This document shows positions 31,577-40,970 of a stretch of DNA of 64,000 bases, piece by piece. Positions within the stretch are counted from its first letter, which is position 1. The number at the start of each line of letters is the position of its first letter. Made by a program: the position numbers and the translations under genes. The notes under the pieces were generated by a model. It worked only from the letters and a program-made list of their open reading frames with translations, was not told the DNA's origin and did not search any database. Source of the DNA: Neobacillus niacini (GTDB lineage: Bacteria > Bacillota > Bacilli > Bacillales > Cytobacillaceae); assembly GCF_023715415.1 (NCBI RefSeq), contig NZ_JAMBOB010000002.1, positions 248,001 through 312,000 of the forward strand. Reading direction: 5' to 3'.

Positions 31577-33040
31577 TTGGAACAAATTGTGAATTGGCTA
31601 AATGGAATTATCTGGAGTCAGGCACTTATTTATTTATGTTTAGCGGTAGGATTGTTTTACACGTTATCAACTAGGTTTCTTCAAATCAGGCATATGAAGG
31701 ATATTTTTAGGTTAACGTTTAAAGGTCAAAAATCAGAAGCTGGAATTTCGTCCTTTCAGGCGCTAAATCTTGCTTTATCCGGAAGAGTTGGAACTGGTAA
31801 TATTGCTGGTGTTGCGACTGCGATTGCTTTCGGGGGTCCAGGTGCAGTTTTCTGGATGTGGTTAATTGCTTTTTTAGGAGCAGGTTCAGCCTTCATCGAA
31901 TCCACCCTCGGCCAGGTGTATAAGTCCAAACAAGCCGGCCAGTTTCGTGGTGGTCCAGCTTACTACATAGAAAAAGGCCTAAAGCTGAAATGGTACGCTG
32001 TATTATTTGCCATCGTTACAGTTATTGCTACTGGCGCGCTTTTACCAGGGGTACAGGCAAATAGTATTGCGGTCAGTATCGATAATGCCTTTGGAATCAA
32101 CACAAGTATTACAGGTATTGTGTTAATTTTAGTGTTAGCGGCAATTATTTTTGGCGGGGTAAAACGTATTGCACGTACTGCTGAATTTGTTGTGCCATTT
32201 ATGGCTGTCGGTTATATTATTGTGTCTTTTATCATTACATTTGCAAATTTCTCTCAAATACCTGAAGTCCTTTCTTTAATTTTTTCGAGCGCATTTGGCG
32301 GAAATGCCGCTTACGGAGGAATTTTAGGTGCTGCCATCTCTTGGGGAGTAAAACGAGGCATTTATTCCAATGAAGCAGGTCAAGGTACGGGACCACATGC
32401 CGCTGCAGCTGCAGAAGTATCACATCCCGCTAAGCAAGGAATTGTGCAAGCCTTTTCTGTTTATATCGACACATGGTTTGTTTGTACGGCTACAGCCTTT
32501 ATGATTTTGATGACTGGAATGTACAATGTCACACCAGAAGGAAAAGAACCGATTGTTACAAACCTTACCGAAGTAGAAGCAGGTCCTGGCTATACACAAG
32601 CAGCAGTTGAATCCGTTTTACCAGGATTTGGTGCACCTTTTGTAGCGATTGCATTATTGTTCTTCGCGTTTACAACTATCATGGCTTATTATTATATGGC
32701 GGAAACAAATCTTGCCTATATATTTAAAAATAAGAACCGTTGGACTGAATATGTCCTTAAATTTGTTATCCTAGGAATGGTTTACTATGGCTGCGTTAAA
32801 GAAGCTGGTCTCGCTTGGGCACTAGGAGATGTCGGTGTTGGAGCAATGGCATGGCTTAACCTTATTGCCATTCTTTTATTAACGAAACCTGCCCTAAAAG
32901 TCCTTAAGGATTATGAAGCTCAGTTAAAGGATGGAAAAGATCCTGTTTTTGATCCGGTAAAATTAGGTATCAAGGATGCAGATTTCTGGGAACATGAGTA
33001 TAAGTACCCTGAAAAAGAAACAGTTGAAAAAACTGGTTGA
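31577..33040 (+). CDS. Sodium:alanine (AGCS-family) symporter
   Basis: This 487-residue polytopic membrane protein has the AGCS signatures GRVGTGNIAGVATAIAFGGP, FWMWLIAFLGAGSAFIESTL, and SNEAGQGTGPHAAAAAEVSH. It imports alanine, glycine or glutamine with Na+ (AlsT/GlnT family). The start is TTG with AAAGGGGGA upstream. Length is typical. Single gene between terminators; no regulatory leader such as a T-box was seen. Confidence 0.93.
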   Translation: MEQIVNWLNGIIWSQALIYLCLAVGLFYTLSTRFLQIRHMKDIFRLTFKGQKSEAGISSFQALNLALSGRVGTGNIAGVATAIAFGGPGAVFWMWLIAFLGAGSAFIESTLGQVYKSKQAGQFRGGPAYYIEKGLKLKWYAVLFAIVTVIATGALLPGVQANSIAVSIDNAFGINTSITGIVLILVLAAIIFGGVKRIARTAEFVVPFMAVGYIIVSFIITFANFSQIPEVLSLIFSSAFGGNAAYGGILGAAISWGVKRGIYSNEAGQGTGPHAAAAAEVSHPAKQGIVQAFSVYIDTWFVCTATAFMILMTGMYNVTPEGKEPIVTNLTEVEAGPGYTQAAVESVLPGFGAPFVAIALLFFAFTTIMAYYYMAETNLAYIFKNKNRWTEYVLKFVILGMVYYGCVKEAGLAWALGDVGVGAMAWLNLIAILLLTKPALKVLKDYEAQLKDGKDPVFDPVKLGIKDADFWEHEYKYPEKETVEKTG

Positions 33041-33059
33041 TGCTTCATGGTCATACGAG

Positions 33060-33090
33060 AAAACTGACATTCAGGTGTCAGTTTTTTTCT
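33060..33090 (+). terminator. Terminator after symporter gene
   Basis: AAAACTGACA and TGTCAGTTTT pair perfectly around TTCAGG, then T-rich sequence. Confidence 0.9.
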
Positions 33091-33123
33091 TCTTCAGGAT
33101 TAAAGTTAGGCTTCGCCTTACGT

Positions 33124-33142
33124 TAGGGGGGTATGATATAAT
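33124..33142 (+). promoter_or_regulatory. Possible CsoR half-operator overlapping a -10 box
   Basis: TAGGGGGGTAT directly upstream of a TATAAT box (33137-33142) resembles the GGGGGTAT half of CsoR operators, which are G-tract pseudo-palindromes ending in TAT. The left half (TTACGT) is poor and no good -35 was found, so autoregulation is only suggested. Confidence 0.4.
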
Positions 33143-33162
33143 ACAGAAAATGAGGTGATGGA

Positions 33163-33510
33163 ATGTCTTTTGAACATGAAATGGATGAAGAAATGAATAA
33201 TGAATCCTGCTGCAGTATGGAGGGCAGCCACCGAAAAAGTCATCATTCTGATAAGGTGAAGAGTAATCTTGTAACGAGACTTAATCGAATCGAAGGACAA
33301 ATTCGTGGAATTAAAGGTTTAATTGAAAAAGATACGTATTGTGACGATGTAATTACGCAAATTTCAGCCACGCAATCGGCACTTAATAGCGTTGCGAAAA
33401 TACTTTTAGAAGGCCATCTAAAATCATGTGTGCTGGAAAGAATTCAAGAAGGGGACAATGAGGTATTAGATGAGGTCCTGGTAACAATTCACAAATTAAT
33501 GAAGAAATAA
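33163..33510 (+). CDS. csoR: Copper-sensing repressor CsoR
   Basis: This 115-residue protein has the DUF156 fold with RLNRIEGQIRGIKGLIEKDT and the Cu(I) ligand set C60, H85 and C89 (TYCDD, EGHLKSC), the Cys-His-Cys pattern that separates copper-sensing CsoR from RcnR and FrmR types. CsoR blocks copper-efflux promoters until Cu(I) binds. An unusual N-terminal extension of ~30 residues is rich in Cys, His and Met (NESCCSMEGSHRKSHHSDK). GAGGTGATG precedes the ATG. No copZ or copA is adjacent, so its targets lie elsewhere, possibly including the CopD/oxidase block. Confidence 0.9.
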   Translation: MSFEHEMDEEMNNESCCSMEGSHRKSHHSDKVKSNLVTRLNRIEGQIRGIKGLIEKDTYCDDVITQISATQSALNSVAKILLEGHLKSCVLERIQEGDNEVLDEVLVTIHKLMKK

Positions 33511-33526
33511 TGCTTCTCCTCTTTAG

Positions 33527-33553
33527 GTCGTACTTATTGTACGTCTTTTTTTT
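33527..33553 (+). terminator. Terminator after csoR
   Basis: A short stem CGTAC/GTACG around TTATT with flanking partial pairing is followed by TCTTTTTTTT. Confidence 0.6.
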
Positions 33554-33635
33554 ATGCCATTTATAGTTTTTGTTAGAAGGAATAAGAAAAACCTGTGAAG
33601 AATATTATAGTTATAATATTCTGATAATTAAAGAG

Positions 33636-34304
33636 GTGAGGAATATAAAGGCGACAAAAATCATCCTACTGGTATTTGCTGGACTCATTCTGGCTTTTAG
33701 TTTTTATGCTTATACAGTATTTTATGGGACACCATGGGGAAAAGAAAAGCATGAAGAAAATATGCAGACTTATATATCGGAGAAATATCAAACTGAATTT
33801 GTCCTTACAAAAATTAATTACAATTTTTTAAGCGAAACCTACCAAGGATATGCCTATCCTAAGGATCATTCAAACCTCTTATTTATCATTGAGCAGGATG
33901 CGGATTCTCCAAGTGGTTACTCCGATAATTATCCGAAAGTTATGTGGGATAGTGAGTTATCAAGTAACCTAAAAGCTCAAATCAAAGAACTTTTTCCGAA
34001 TTTGGATGAAGGAATGTTTAAAGCACTGCAAATTAAGGACAAAGGAGAAATCCTTGGTCGCACTATTCCTACCTATGAAGATATAAATGTATCGCTCCTT
34101 TCTACATCTATTCCTATTGATATAAAAGCAAATTGGTCAAAAATAAACCAACATAACGAGTTACAGAAAATGAAGAAACTTAGCCGATTTTTACAAGAGG
34201 CTCGTTTCCCTGTATTAATCGAGGTTAGATATTATGAAACTGAACTGGATGAACACGCAAAGGTCATTTTTATTACAGAAAAAGGGGATATCATTGAAAA
34301 ATAG
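33636..34304 (+). CDS. Membrane-anchored protein of unknown function (YfjL-like)
   Basis: This protein of about 222 residues has one N-terminal membrane helix (TKIILLVFAGLILAFSFYAY) followed by YGTPWGKEKHEENMQTYISE, a pattern I associate with YfjL-like Bacillus proteins, then an extracytoplasmic mixed domain. Start choice is uncertain: the frame is open from a TTG at 33570, and GAGGTGAGG at 33633-33641 looks like a ribosome site but overlaps the GTG used here, with no ordinary start codon at proper spacing after it. No catalytic motif seen. Single gene. Confidence 0.65.
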   Translation: MRNIKATKIILLVFAGLILAFSFYAYTVFYGTPWGKEKHEENMQTYISEKYQTEFVLTKINYNFLSETYQGYAYPKDHSNLLFIIEQDADSPSGYSDNYPKVMWDSELSSNLKAQIKELFPNLDEGMFKALQIKDKGEILGRTIPTYEDINVSLLSTSIPIDIKANWSKINQHNELQKMKKLSRFLQEARFPVLIEVRYYETELDEHAKVIFITEKGDIIEK

Positions 34305-34332
34305 TGCTCCCAAACGGGCTGCACTATTTTTA
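34297..34332 (+). terminator. Terminator overlapping the stop of the YfjL-like gene
   Basis: AAAATAGTGC and GCACTATTTT pair around TCCCAAACGGGCT, ending in TTTTT. The stop codon lies inside the left arm. Confidence 0.85.
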
Positions 34333-34487
34333 AAGATTTCTATTGTAGGGTGAATTGTAGAAATATTGCCAATATTTTTCTCAGATATTTATTATTACTG
34401 CATTATAATTAAAATAAGACATCAAAAGGTCTGATGGATATTGTTCATTTGAAGGTGAAAATTTTTCCATGGAGGGTAGGATGTTAT

Positions 34488-34982
34488 ATGAAGACATTGA
34501 TTGTGTATTGCTCATCACATGGCACAACAGAAAAAGCTGTCCAATTACTGAGTGAGTGGATGGAGGGAGAAGTCTTAGCTGTCGATTTAAAAAGGGATAG
34601 AATTACTTTTAATGTAAAAGATTATGACTTCGTGATGATTGGCGGATCAATCCATGCTGGCAGTATCCAAGGGAAAATAAAACATTTTATCGGCAAGCAT
34701 CATGACGAGTTGTTGACAAAAAAACTGGGCCTTTTTCTCTGCTGTTGGCATGATGGAGAAACAGCTATTGAGCAATTCAATCTTGCTTTTCCAGAGGAAT
34801 TAAGGAAAGTATCAATCGCAAACGGTATTTTTGGAGGAGAGTTCCTTGTAAGTAAAATGAACTTTATTGAAAGGCAAATCGTTAAAAAAGTGAGTGGTGT
34901 TACTGAAGATAGCTCGAATTTAGATACAACGGCCATCATGACCTTTGTTATGAAAATTAATGCAACCTTTGCTCATGTATAA
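34488..34982 (+). CDS. Flavodoxin-domain protein (HemG-like)
   Basis: This 164-residue protein has a flavodoxin fold: FMN phosphate loop YCSSHGTTEKA at residues 7-17, a GGSIHAGSIQGKIKHF loop, and a Cys pair in LFLCCWHDG. It resembles the flavodoxin_5/HemG group, some members of which oxidise protoporphyrinogen IX, though many Bacillus relatives have no proven role. The ATG at 34488 was chosen for the GGAGGGTAGG site just upstream. Single gene. Confidence 0.82.
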   Translation: MKTLIVYCSSHGTTEKAVQLLSEWMEGEVLAVDLKRDRITFNVKDYDFVMIGGSIHAGSIQGKIKHFIGKHHDELLTKKLGLFLCCWHDGETAIEQFNLAFPEELRKVSIANGIFGGEFLVSKMNFIERQIVKKVSGVTEDSSNLDTTAIMTFVMKINATFAHV

Positions 34983-35018
34983 AAAATACCTGACCCACCA
35001 AGGGGTCAGGTATTTTTT
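34981..35018. terminator. Bidirectional terminator
   Basis: AAAAAATACCTGACCC and GGGTCAGGTATTTTTT form a perfect 16-bp stem between convergent genes. Confidence 0.95.
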
Positions 35019-35024
35019 ATAGGC

Positions 35025-35702
35025 TTAACAGATTTTTTGAATCAGCTGGATAGAATTATTTTTGGGTGAATTAACAAGTGGACTTACTTCATAGGCTTCC
35101 ATTACACTATGTTCAAGTGGTTTCAGTAAGTGATGAAGCTTATCAGACTCTGTTATGGCAGGGTCAAGCCAAACCTTTTCATCTTCCGGTTTTAAGATTA
35201 CAGGCATCCGGTCATGTATGTCTTGAACCAGCTCGTTAGGACTTGTGGTAATCACCGAACAGGAATAAATTGATTTTCCATCAGGGGATTTCCAATTCTC
35301 CCAGAGACCAGCCATAGCAAATAATTCATCTGACTTCAGCTTAATCCTCATCGGAACTTTGGTTTTACTATCCATTCTTTTCCATTCATAAAAACTATCG
35401 GCCACAATTAAACAGCGTTTTTTCTTATAAGCATTTCGAAAACTTGGTTTTTCAGATAAAGTCTCAGCACGCGCATTAATCATTTTATAACCAATTGACA
35501 TATCCTTCGCCCAGGGAGGAATTAACCCCCAGCGTAAAAACCCCATCTTATTATGAGTTCCATCATTAATCACTGCTAACACCGATTGCGAAGGAGCTAC
35601 ATTATAATTCGGGGAATACTCCTCCTCCTGAAGAAAAAACTCCACATCAAACCGATCAATCAACTGATCAACCGTTGCAGTCAAAGTAAAACGTCCACAC
35701 AT
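35025..35702 (-). CDS. SRAP/HMCES-family abasic-site protein (YedK-like)
   Basis: This 225-residue SOS-response-associated protein starts MCGRFTLTA, so the catalytic Cys2 is exposed after Met removal and can bind covalently to abasic sites in single-stranded DNA. Other family motifs are YNVAPSQ, FLRWGLIPPWAKD, INARAETLSEKPSFR, CLIVADSFYEWK (catalytic Glu) and HDRMPVIL (catalytic His). It protects abasic sites at replication forks from error-prone repair. No LexA box was identified upstream; instead a dispersed repeat lies just before the gene. Confidence 0.94.
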   Translation of the reverse strand: MCGRFTLTATVDQLIDRFDVEFFLQEEEYSPNYNVAPSQSVLAVINDGTHNKMGFLRWGLIPPWAKDMSIGYKMINARAETLSEKPSFRNAYKKKRCLIVADSFYEWKRMDSKTKVPMRIKLKSDELFAMAGLWENWKSPDGKSIYSCSVITTSPNELVQDIHDRMPVILKPEDEKVWLDPAITESDKLHHLLKPLEHSVMEAYEVSPLVNSPKNNSIQLIQKIC

Positions 35703-35717
35703 CTATAATACCTCCTT

Positions 35718-35753
35718 GGTGCCTGTCACCGAAGTGACAACGTAGTTGTCACC
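35718..35753. repeat. Dispersed repeat copy 1 (GGTGCCTGTCACC type)
   Basis: GGTGCCTGTCACC followed by GAAGTGACAACGTAGTTGTC and ACC. The first 13 bases recur at 47502-47514 and, reversed, at 59083-59095; the GTGACAA-GTTGTCAC hairpin module is shared with the copy at 47502-47539. Confidence 0.75.
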
Positions 35754-35887
35754 ATTTATTCATTTTAACACCAATTATACATCGAATTATACAACGAGTT
35801 ATATAGTTGGATGTATAAAATGGAAATTATAGGCGGATAATGTTTAAGGTTTTTAGTTTGAAGAATTCATCGAGAAAGAGGTTACGT

Positions 35888-36928
35888 ATGAGAATTTGGT
35901 TTAATAGGTGGTTTACGACGGTTACCCATTTTATGGAGTTGATTCGTGGAAATGAGGAGGGGCGACGATTCGAAATTTTTGGCACTCATTCGAATAAGGA
36001 TGCTCTCTATTTACAGTATTGTGATTATGCCTTTACAGAACCCACCGTGTCAGGTGAAGAATATATTGAGTTTTGTTTGGAATTTTGTCAGAAGCATAAG
36101 ATTGATATTTTCATCCCAAGAAAAGAAAATACTGTAATCGCAAAGAGGCTGGCTGATTTTGAAGCAATTGGTGTGAAGGTGTTGGTTTGTCCAGACTCCG
36201 AATTGATGGAGACACTTGATAATAAGGCTGCAGCCTACCATTCCATCTTGCAAAAGGAAGAGAGTGGAGTGAACCTTGTTTCAATACCAGATTTTTATGT
36301 TGTTAATAATATCGACGATTTCAAAACTGCCTATCAATGTTTGCGGGATAAAGGACATACAGTATGTTTTAAACCTGTAGTAGGTGAAGGTGCCACTGGT
36401 TTTCGTGTTATTGAAGACCAGATTGAAAGTATTGACCAGCTGTTTAGAAGGGCAAGCAGCCGCCGCCTCCCATATCATTACGCCTGTGAAATCTTAGGCC
36501 AGCAAGAGGTTTTCCCGGATCTAATGGTGCTAGAGTACTTAGAGGGGACGGAATTCAGTATTGACTGTGTAGCATCGAATGAAAAGCTGTACGCAGCAAT
36601 ACCTAGAATGAAAGGGGATGGAAGGATAAGAGAAATCTTAGACCACCATGAGCTTATTCAACTTGCTCACCAGTTTCATCAACACTTTCCTATACCATAT
36701 ATCTTTAATATTCAGGTTAAGTATAATCAGGGTGTCCCAAAGTTACTCGAAATCAATCCCCGAATGAGCGGAGGCATGCATTTTAGTTGTCTAACTGGCC
36801 TGAACCTTCCTTACCTAGCCATAAAATTATTGCTAGGCGAGGAAATCGGTCAATTGAAGCCAAAATTTGGAATTCGGGCTAGCCATCTCGAGAAAGAAAT
36901 GATTCTTGATAAAAATCTTTTTGCCTAA
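35888..36928 (+). CDS. ATP-grasp family ligase
   Basis: This 346-residue protein has an N-terminal pre-ATP-grasp domain, an ATP-binding loop (CFKPVVGEGATGFRVIED), a conserved EYLEGTEFSIDCVAS strand and the Mg-binding motif LLEINPRMSGGMHFS. Such enzymes (CarB/PylC/DdaF-like) join a carboxylate to an amine or thiol via an acyl phosphate. No peptide, carrier or tailoring gene is adjacent, so the substrate is open. The ATG at 35888 has AAAGAGG nine nt upstream; a longer frame to 35840 is less likely. Single gene. Confidence 0.85.
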   Translation: MRIWFNRWFTTVTHFMELIRGNEEGRRFEIFGTHSNKDALYLQYCDYAFTEPTVSGEEYIEFCLEFCQKHKIDIFIPRKENTVIAKRLADFEAIGVKVLVCPDSELMETLDNKAAAYHSILQKEESGVNLVSIPDFYVVNNIDDFKTAYQCLRDKGHTVCFKPVVGEGATGFRVIEDQIESIDQLFRRASSRRLPYHYACEILGQQEVFPDLMVLEYLEGTEFSIDCVASNEKLYAAIPRMKGDGRIREILDHHELIQLAHQFHQHFPIPYIFNIQVKYNQGVPKLLEINPRMSGGMHFSCLTGLNLPYLAIKLLLGEEIGQLKPKFGIRASHLEKEMILDKNLFA

Positions 36929-36971
36929 AAACAAACAACGCCTTAGGATTGCCCAAGGCGTTGTTTGTTTT
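36927..36971. terminator. Bidirectional terminator
   Basis: AAAACAAACAACGCCTT pairs with AAGGCGTTGTTTGTTTT around AGGATTGCCC, between convergent genes. Confidence 0.94.
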
Positions 36972-36976
36972 AGTCG

Positions 36977-38245
36977 TTATGATTGATTGACCTGGATTTT
37001 CTCATTGGTTTCTGGGACACGCAGCAAAACGGCGCCGCCAAGAATAAATAATATAACTAAGCTAAAAACTCCAGCGTTTGTATTACCCGTTATTTGAGCG
37101 GTAACACCGACTAAGGCTGGTCCAAGGATAGAGGCGAATTTATAAAAAATATTATAGAATCCAAAGAACTCGTTTGCATTTTCCTTCGGTACCAGCTTCG
37201 CAAAATAAGAACGGCTGAGTGCCTGAATCCCTCCTTGAGAAGAACCGACAAGCATCGCTAATATCCAGAAATCTAAGGTTGTTTTCATGAAATAGGCATA
37301 GATACAAATAATAATATAAATAAATATGCCAACTAATAACATTCTCTTTCCTGTGAATTTATCTGCCAGCCTTCCATAAAGAAGCGCGAACGGAGCAGCA
37401 ATCACTTGTGTGGCAAAAAGAATGATTAACAGATTTGTGGAGGATATACCAAGATCGGTTCCATAGGCAGTGGACATGGTAATAATTGTGTGAACACCAT
37501 CGATATAAAAGAAATAAGCAATAAGGAATAGAAATAAAGGACGGTAAGCTTTTATCCTTTTAAGCGTTTGAAATACTTTTTTAAAGCTGGTAGAAATCGG
37601 TTTAGCTACCCGGTCGACGTAATAGACCTGTTCCACATTTTTTAACATTGGGATGGTAAAGGTGCCCCACCAAATTGCAGTTATGGCAAAGGCGATTTGC
37701 GTGGCTACCGTGACAGATAATGGCAGAACCCCTTGCTGAGATAATAGAATCAGAGCAATACCGATAATGAAAGGAATAGTACTTCCGATATAGCCCATCG
37801 CAAACCCCCGTGCCGATATCTTATTCATCCGTTCCTCACTCGTAACGTCTACAAGGAAGGCATCATAAAAGATATTGGCTCCTCCAAAGCCAATGACGGT
37901 AATAATATAACAGATTAAGAGGATAAGCCACTGGTTACTTGGGACAACTGCCAGCATGGCCGTAAAGGCAATACCTAGAATGACAAAAAAGGTAAATAAT
38001 CTCTTTTTTAAGCCCCTAAAATCACCAATCGTTCCTAGAATCGGTGCACATATGGAAACGAGCAGTGTCCCAAAGGAATTCGCATAACCCAAGTAGGCAG
38101 TAGAGGTAGATCCAGCAAGACCTGCACCATTTGCTGCTGCTTTAAAATATAAAGGGAAGATAGCGGTTGTAATTAAAATAGAGTAAGCAGAATTTGCCCA
38201 ATCATAAAAAACCCAGCTTTTTTCTTGCTTCGTCAATCGACTCAT
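36977..38245 (-). CDS. MFS transporter, UMF1/Atg22-like
   Basis: This 422-residue transporter has twelve predicted membrane helices. The opening EKSWVFYDWANSAYSILITT is the signature of the UMF1 (unknown major facilitator) group related to yeast vacuolar amino-acid effluxer Atg22, with GGANIFYDAFLVDVTSEERM and GSSQGGIQALSRSYFAKLVP in the two halves. Substrate unknown; amino-acid or sugar efflux is possible. No linked regulator. Confidence 0.9.
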   Translation of the reverse strand: MSRLTKQEKSWVFYDWANSAYSILITTAIFPLYFKAAANGAGLAGSTSTAYLGYANSFGTLLVSICAPILGTIGDFRGLKKRLFTFFVILGIAFTAMLAVVPSNQWLILLICYIITVIGFGGANIFYDAFLVDVTSEERMNKISARGFAMGYIGSTIPFIIGIALILLSQQGVLPLSVTVATQIAFAITAIWWGTFTIPMLKNVEQVYYVDRVAKPISTSFKKVFQTLKRIKAYRPLFLFLIAYFFYIDGVHTIITMSTAYGTDLGISSTNLLIILFATQVIAAPFALLYGRLADKFTGKRMLLVGIFIYIIICIYAYFMKTTLDFWILAMLVGSSQGGIQALSRSYFAKLVPKENANEFFGFYNIFYKFASILGPALVGVTAQITGNTNAGVFSLVILFILGGAVLLRVPETNEKIQVNQS

Positions 38246-38551
38246 AGAATGTTCCTCCTATTTAGTTGTCAACTACAATGGTAAAAGCACCTCGATAATC
38301 TTTACTGCTGTGTATTACCTAAATTTACACCTCTTTTACCTAAATATATGCGGACCCATCACAACTTTTACAATAGGCCATCCAATTATTTATCGTTTTC
38401 GTAGCATTGTTGGAAATGTGCTTTGTTGATGATATAGCCTATCTGGCCTTTTTGTATGTAAGGTATGTCTATCATAATTGTACAATAAATAAAGGGCATA
38501 ATTGTTAATTTTTCAATAATTTTAACACTTATGATACTATTGCAATTGAAA
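38246..38551. other. Intergenic region upstream of MFS gene
   Basis: About 300 AT-rich bases between the divergent start of the MFS gene and the terminator of the molybdoenzyme gene. It should hold the MFS promoter on the minus strand, but no convincing -35/-10 pair, operator or ORF was identified. Confidence 0.4.
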
Positions 38552-38582
38552 AAAGCCAGTTCCTAATTGAGGATCTGGCTTT
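38552..38582. terminator. Terminator of the molybdoenzyme operon
   Basis: AAAGCCAGTTCCT and AGGATCTGGCTTT pair with one mismatch around AATTG; on the minus strand the stem runs into TTTTTT. Confidence 0.88.
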
Positions 38583-38595
38583 CTACTGCTTATTG

Positions 38596-40968
38596 TTATG
38601 TCTTTTGTACTTCTACTAGCATGGTTTGATGGGCATTGCCTTTGGCTAGAGGGGTAATCCGTTGGCTAGTGAGGACGTTGGCACATCCTCCTGTATCGAC
38701 TCCGTTTTTATCTGGATCGTACCATGCTCCTGCCTGCATGGCCACGACTCCAGGCATAATACGGGTGGTGACTTCCGCAGCAATCATGATGGTTCCTCGG
38801 CCATTATAAATTTTGACTTTATCGCCTTTTTTTATGCCTCGCTTCTCGGCATCAGCAGGGTTAATCCAAAGTACCTGTTCAGCCACCTCTTTTAACCATG
38901 GGTGGTTAGCAAATGTAGAATTTGCACGGTTTCTTCCTTTCCATGTAATACATTGAAGAGGGTAGGTGGCTTTTAGTGGATCCTCAGCTCCTTCCCATTC
39001 AGGAATATAGGTTGGAATCGCTGGAATTTCACTATGGTTCATATCATATAAGCGTTTGGAGAAAATTTCGATTTTCCCAGATGGTGTTTCAAATGGATGG
39101 TTAACAGGGTCCTCAATCTGATCCTTGAAGGCAATCCTTGGTCCATCATAACGCCAATAATGAATCCGTTTCTTTTTGAATTCCTCGAAGGTTGGAGTAT
39201 CCGGCTCTACTTTTCTCGTTTCATCTAAGATATAGTTTATCCAGCCAATTTCATCACGTCCTTCGGTAAAGGCTTGACCTACACCAATACCTTGGGCCAC
39301 CTCTGATAACCAGTCATAGTCTGAGCGTGATTCATAGTAATTCTCCACAACTTTTTCCGATAGAATGATATAATCTCCAGATGCCCAGGATTCGCCAATA
39401 TTCCATCGCTCAAAGAAGGTGGTCTCTGGTAAAAGAATATCAGCATATTTCGCACTTGGTGTGAGGAAATGGTCGCTGGCAACGATAAATTCTACTAAAC
39501 TTTCATCTTCTAAGATTTTTTTTGTTTTATTGATATCAGGCTGTTGGTTAATTAAGTAATTTCCAGCTAAATTATAAATTAATTTAATGTTAGAAGTAAG
39601 CTTGTCGCCATCCTTAAGTCCATTTTCGGGAGTGACATTACTAGGATCTGTGATGGCATCTGTCCAGTTCATAATAGAAATACTCTCTTTAACTGGATTA
39701 TCAGGAACTGGGATTCCCATAGGGAATTTTCTCGGAATTCCTCCATAACCAGATGCCCAGCCGCCTGACACACCGACATTTCCTGTAATCGAAGCTAACA
39801 TGGTTCCACCACGGGCAATCCTCTCACCGCTTGCATGACGCTGCGGGCCCCAGCCTTGAATCAAAGCTGCTGGTTTAGCTGTTGCATATTCACGGGCAAG
39901 CTCTGTGATTTTCTTAGCAGGCACCTTACAGATTCTCTCTGCCCATTCAGGTGTTTTTTCGATGCCATCTTTTTTTCCAAATAAATAGGAAACGAGTGAT
40001 TCATTCGCAGGGACACCCTCAGGCATATGTTCTTCATCAAAACCAACTACAAATTTATCGAGAAATTCCTTGTTGTGCAGGTTTTCTTTGACAATTACAT
40101 ATGCCATAGCATCCATTAAGGCATTGTCTGTTCCTGGTAATAAGGGAATCCATTCGTCCGCAAAAGCTACAGCCGTATTGGAATACCGAGGGTCAATTGA
40201 AATAATCTTGATTCCGGCTTCTTTTAATTTTTTATAATAATGAAGGGTGTTTCCAAAAATGGTTTCAGAAGGGTTGTGCCCCCATAAGAGAATCAGTTTT
40301 GAATCTTTGAGGGAATCAAGGCTGTTTCCGGTTTGGTGTGTACCATATGTATAAGGTGTTGCCGCAGCCGTATTTCCCATACTTACGGAATGGTAATAGT
40401 TTAAAAATCCACCACTTAATGCCATTAATCTTCTTGCCAGTTGGGCTCCGCCTATTGTACCGCCAGTAACAGCAGTACCCTGATGAACGTACCGAGAGGC
40501 TGGACCATATTGTTCAGTAATCCGTTTGGTTTCTTTAATAATAGTAGCAACTGCTTCTTCCCAACTTATTCGCTCAAATTTTCCTTCGCCGCGTTTACCT
40601 ACTCGCTTCATTGGATACTTTAAACGATCTGGATGGTATTGATTTTTTCGATAGGAGCGTCCTCTAACACAGGCCTTCATATATGGATTAGCTTCATCTA
40701 ATTCTTTATCACTCCGGGCACTTATTCTAGTAATTACCCCGTCCCTTACATGTGCCTTAATCATACATTTACCGCCGCAGTCCAAGGTGCTACACGTTGG
40801 AACTATAGTTTCACTTGCTTCCACAATGTTTTTGTTTTCAGATAGATATTTAGTGGACCAGACTCCGCCGGCAATAACCGGGACAGTGGCAATACCCGTC
40901 CATTTCAATAATGATCTACGTGAAAGTTTACTCTCGCCAATTTTAGTTAAAATATTTTTATCACTCAT
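38596..40968 (-). CDS. DMSO reductase-family molybdopterin oxidoreductase, catalytic subunit
   Basis: The protein has 790 residues. A Tat signal (SRRSLLKWTG, R17-R18) directs folded export. A [4Fe-4S] site is formed by C59, C64, C68 and C100 (C-x4-C-x3-C-x31-C). Molybdopterin-domain motifs include KLILLWGHNPSETIF, SIDPRYSNTAVAFADEWIPL, QGWGPQRHASGERIARG and the C-terminal MGD-binding region (NSTFANHPWLKEVAEQVLWI). It resembles DmsA-type reductases of DMSO, TMAO or other oxyanions and S/N-oxides. The usual DmsB ferredoxin and DmsC membrane anchor genes are absent; only a chaperone gene is linked, 2 bp upstream. Confidence 0.92.
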   Translation of the reverse strand: MSDKNILTKIGESKLSRRSLLKWTGIATVPVIAGGVWSTKYLSENKNIVEASETIVPTCSTLDCGGKCMIKAHVRDGVITRISARSDKELDEANPYMKACVRGRSYRKNQYHPDRLKYPMKRVGKRGEGKFERISWEEAVATIIKETKRITEQYGPASRYVHQGTAVTGGTIGGAQLARRLMALSGGFLNYYHSVSMGNTAAATPYTYGTHQTGNSLDSLKDSKLILLWGHNPSETIFGNTLHYYKKLKEAGIKIISIDPRYSNTAVAFADEWIPLLPGTDNALMDAMAYVIVKENLHNKEFLDKFVVGFDEEHMPEGVPANESLVSYLFGKKDGIEKTPEWAERICKVPAKKITELAREYATAKPAALIQGWGPQRHASGERIARGGTMLASITGNVGVSGGWASGYGGIPRKFPMGIPVPDNPVKESISIMNWTDAITDPSNVTPENGLKDGDKLTSNIKLIYNLAGNYLINQQPDINKTKKILEDESLVEFIVASDHFLTPSAKYADILLPETTFFERWNIGESWASGDYIILSEKVVENYYESRSDYDWLSEVAQGIGVGQAFTEGRDEIGWINYILDETRKVEPDTPTFEEFKKKRIHYWRYDGPRIAFKDQIEDPVNHPFETPSGKIEIFSKRLYDMNHSEIPAIPTYIPEWEGAEDPLKATYPLQCITWKGRNRANSTFANHPWLKEVAEQVLWINPADAEKRGIKKGDKVKIYNGRGTIMIAAEVTTRIMPGVVAMQAGAWYDPDKNGVDTGGCANVLTSQRITPLAKGNAHQTMLVEVQKT

Positions 40969-40970
40969 GT

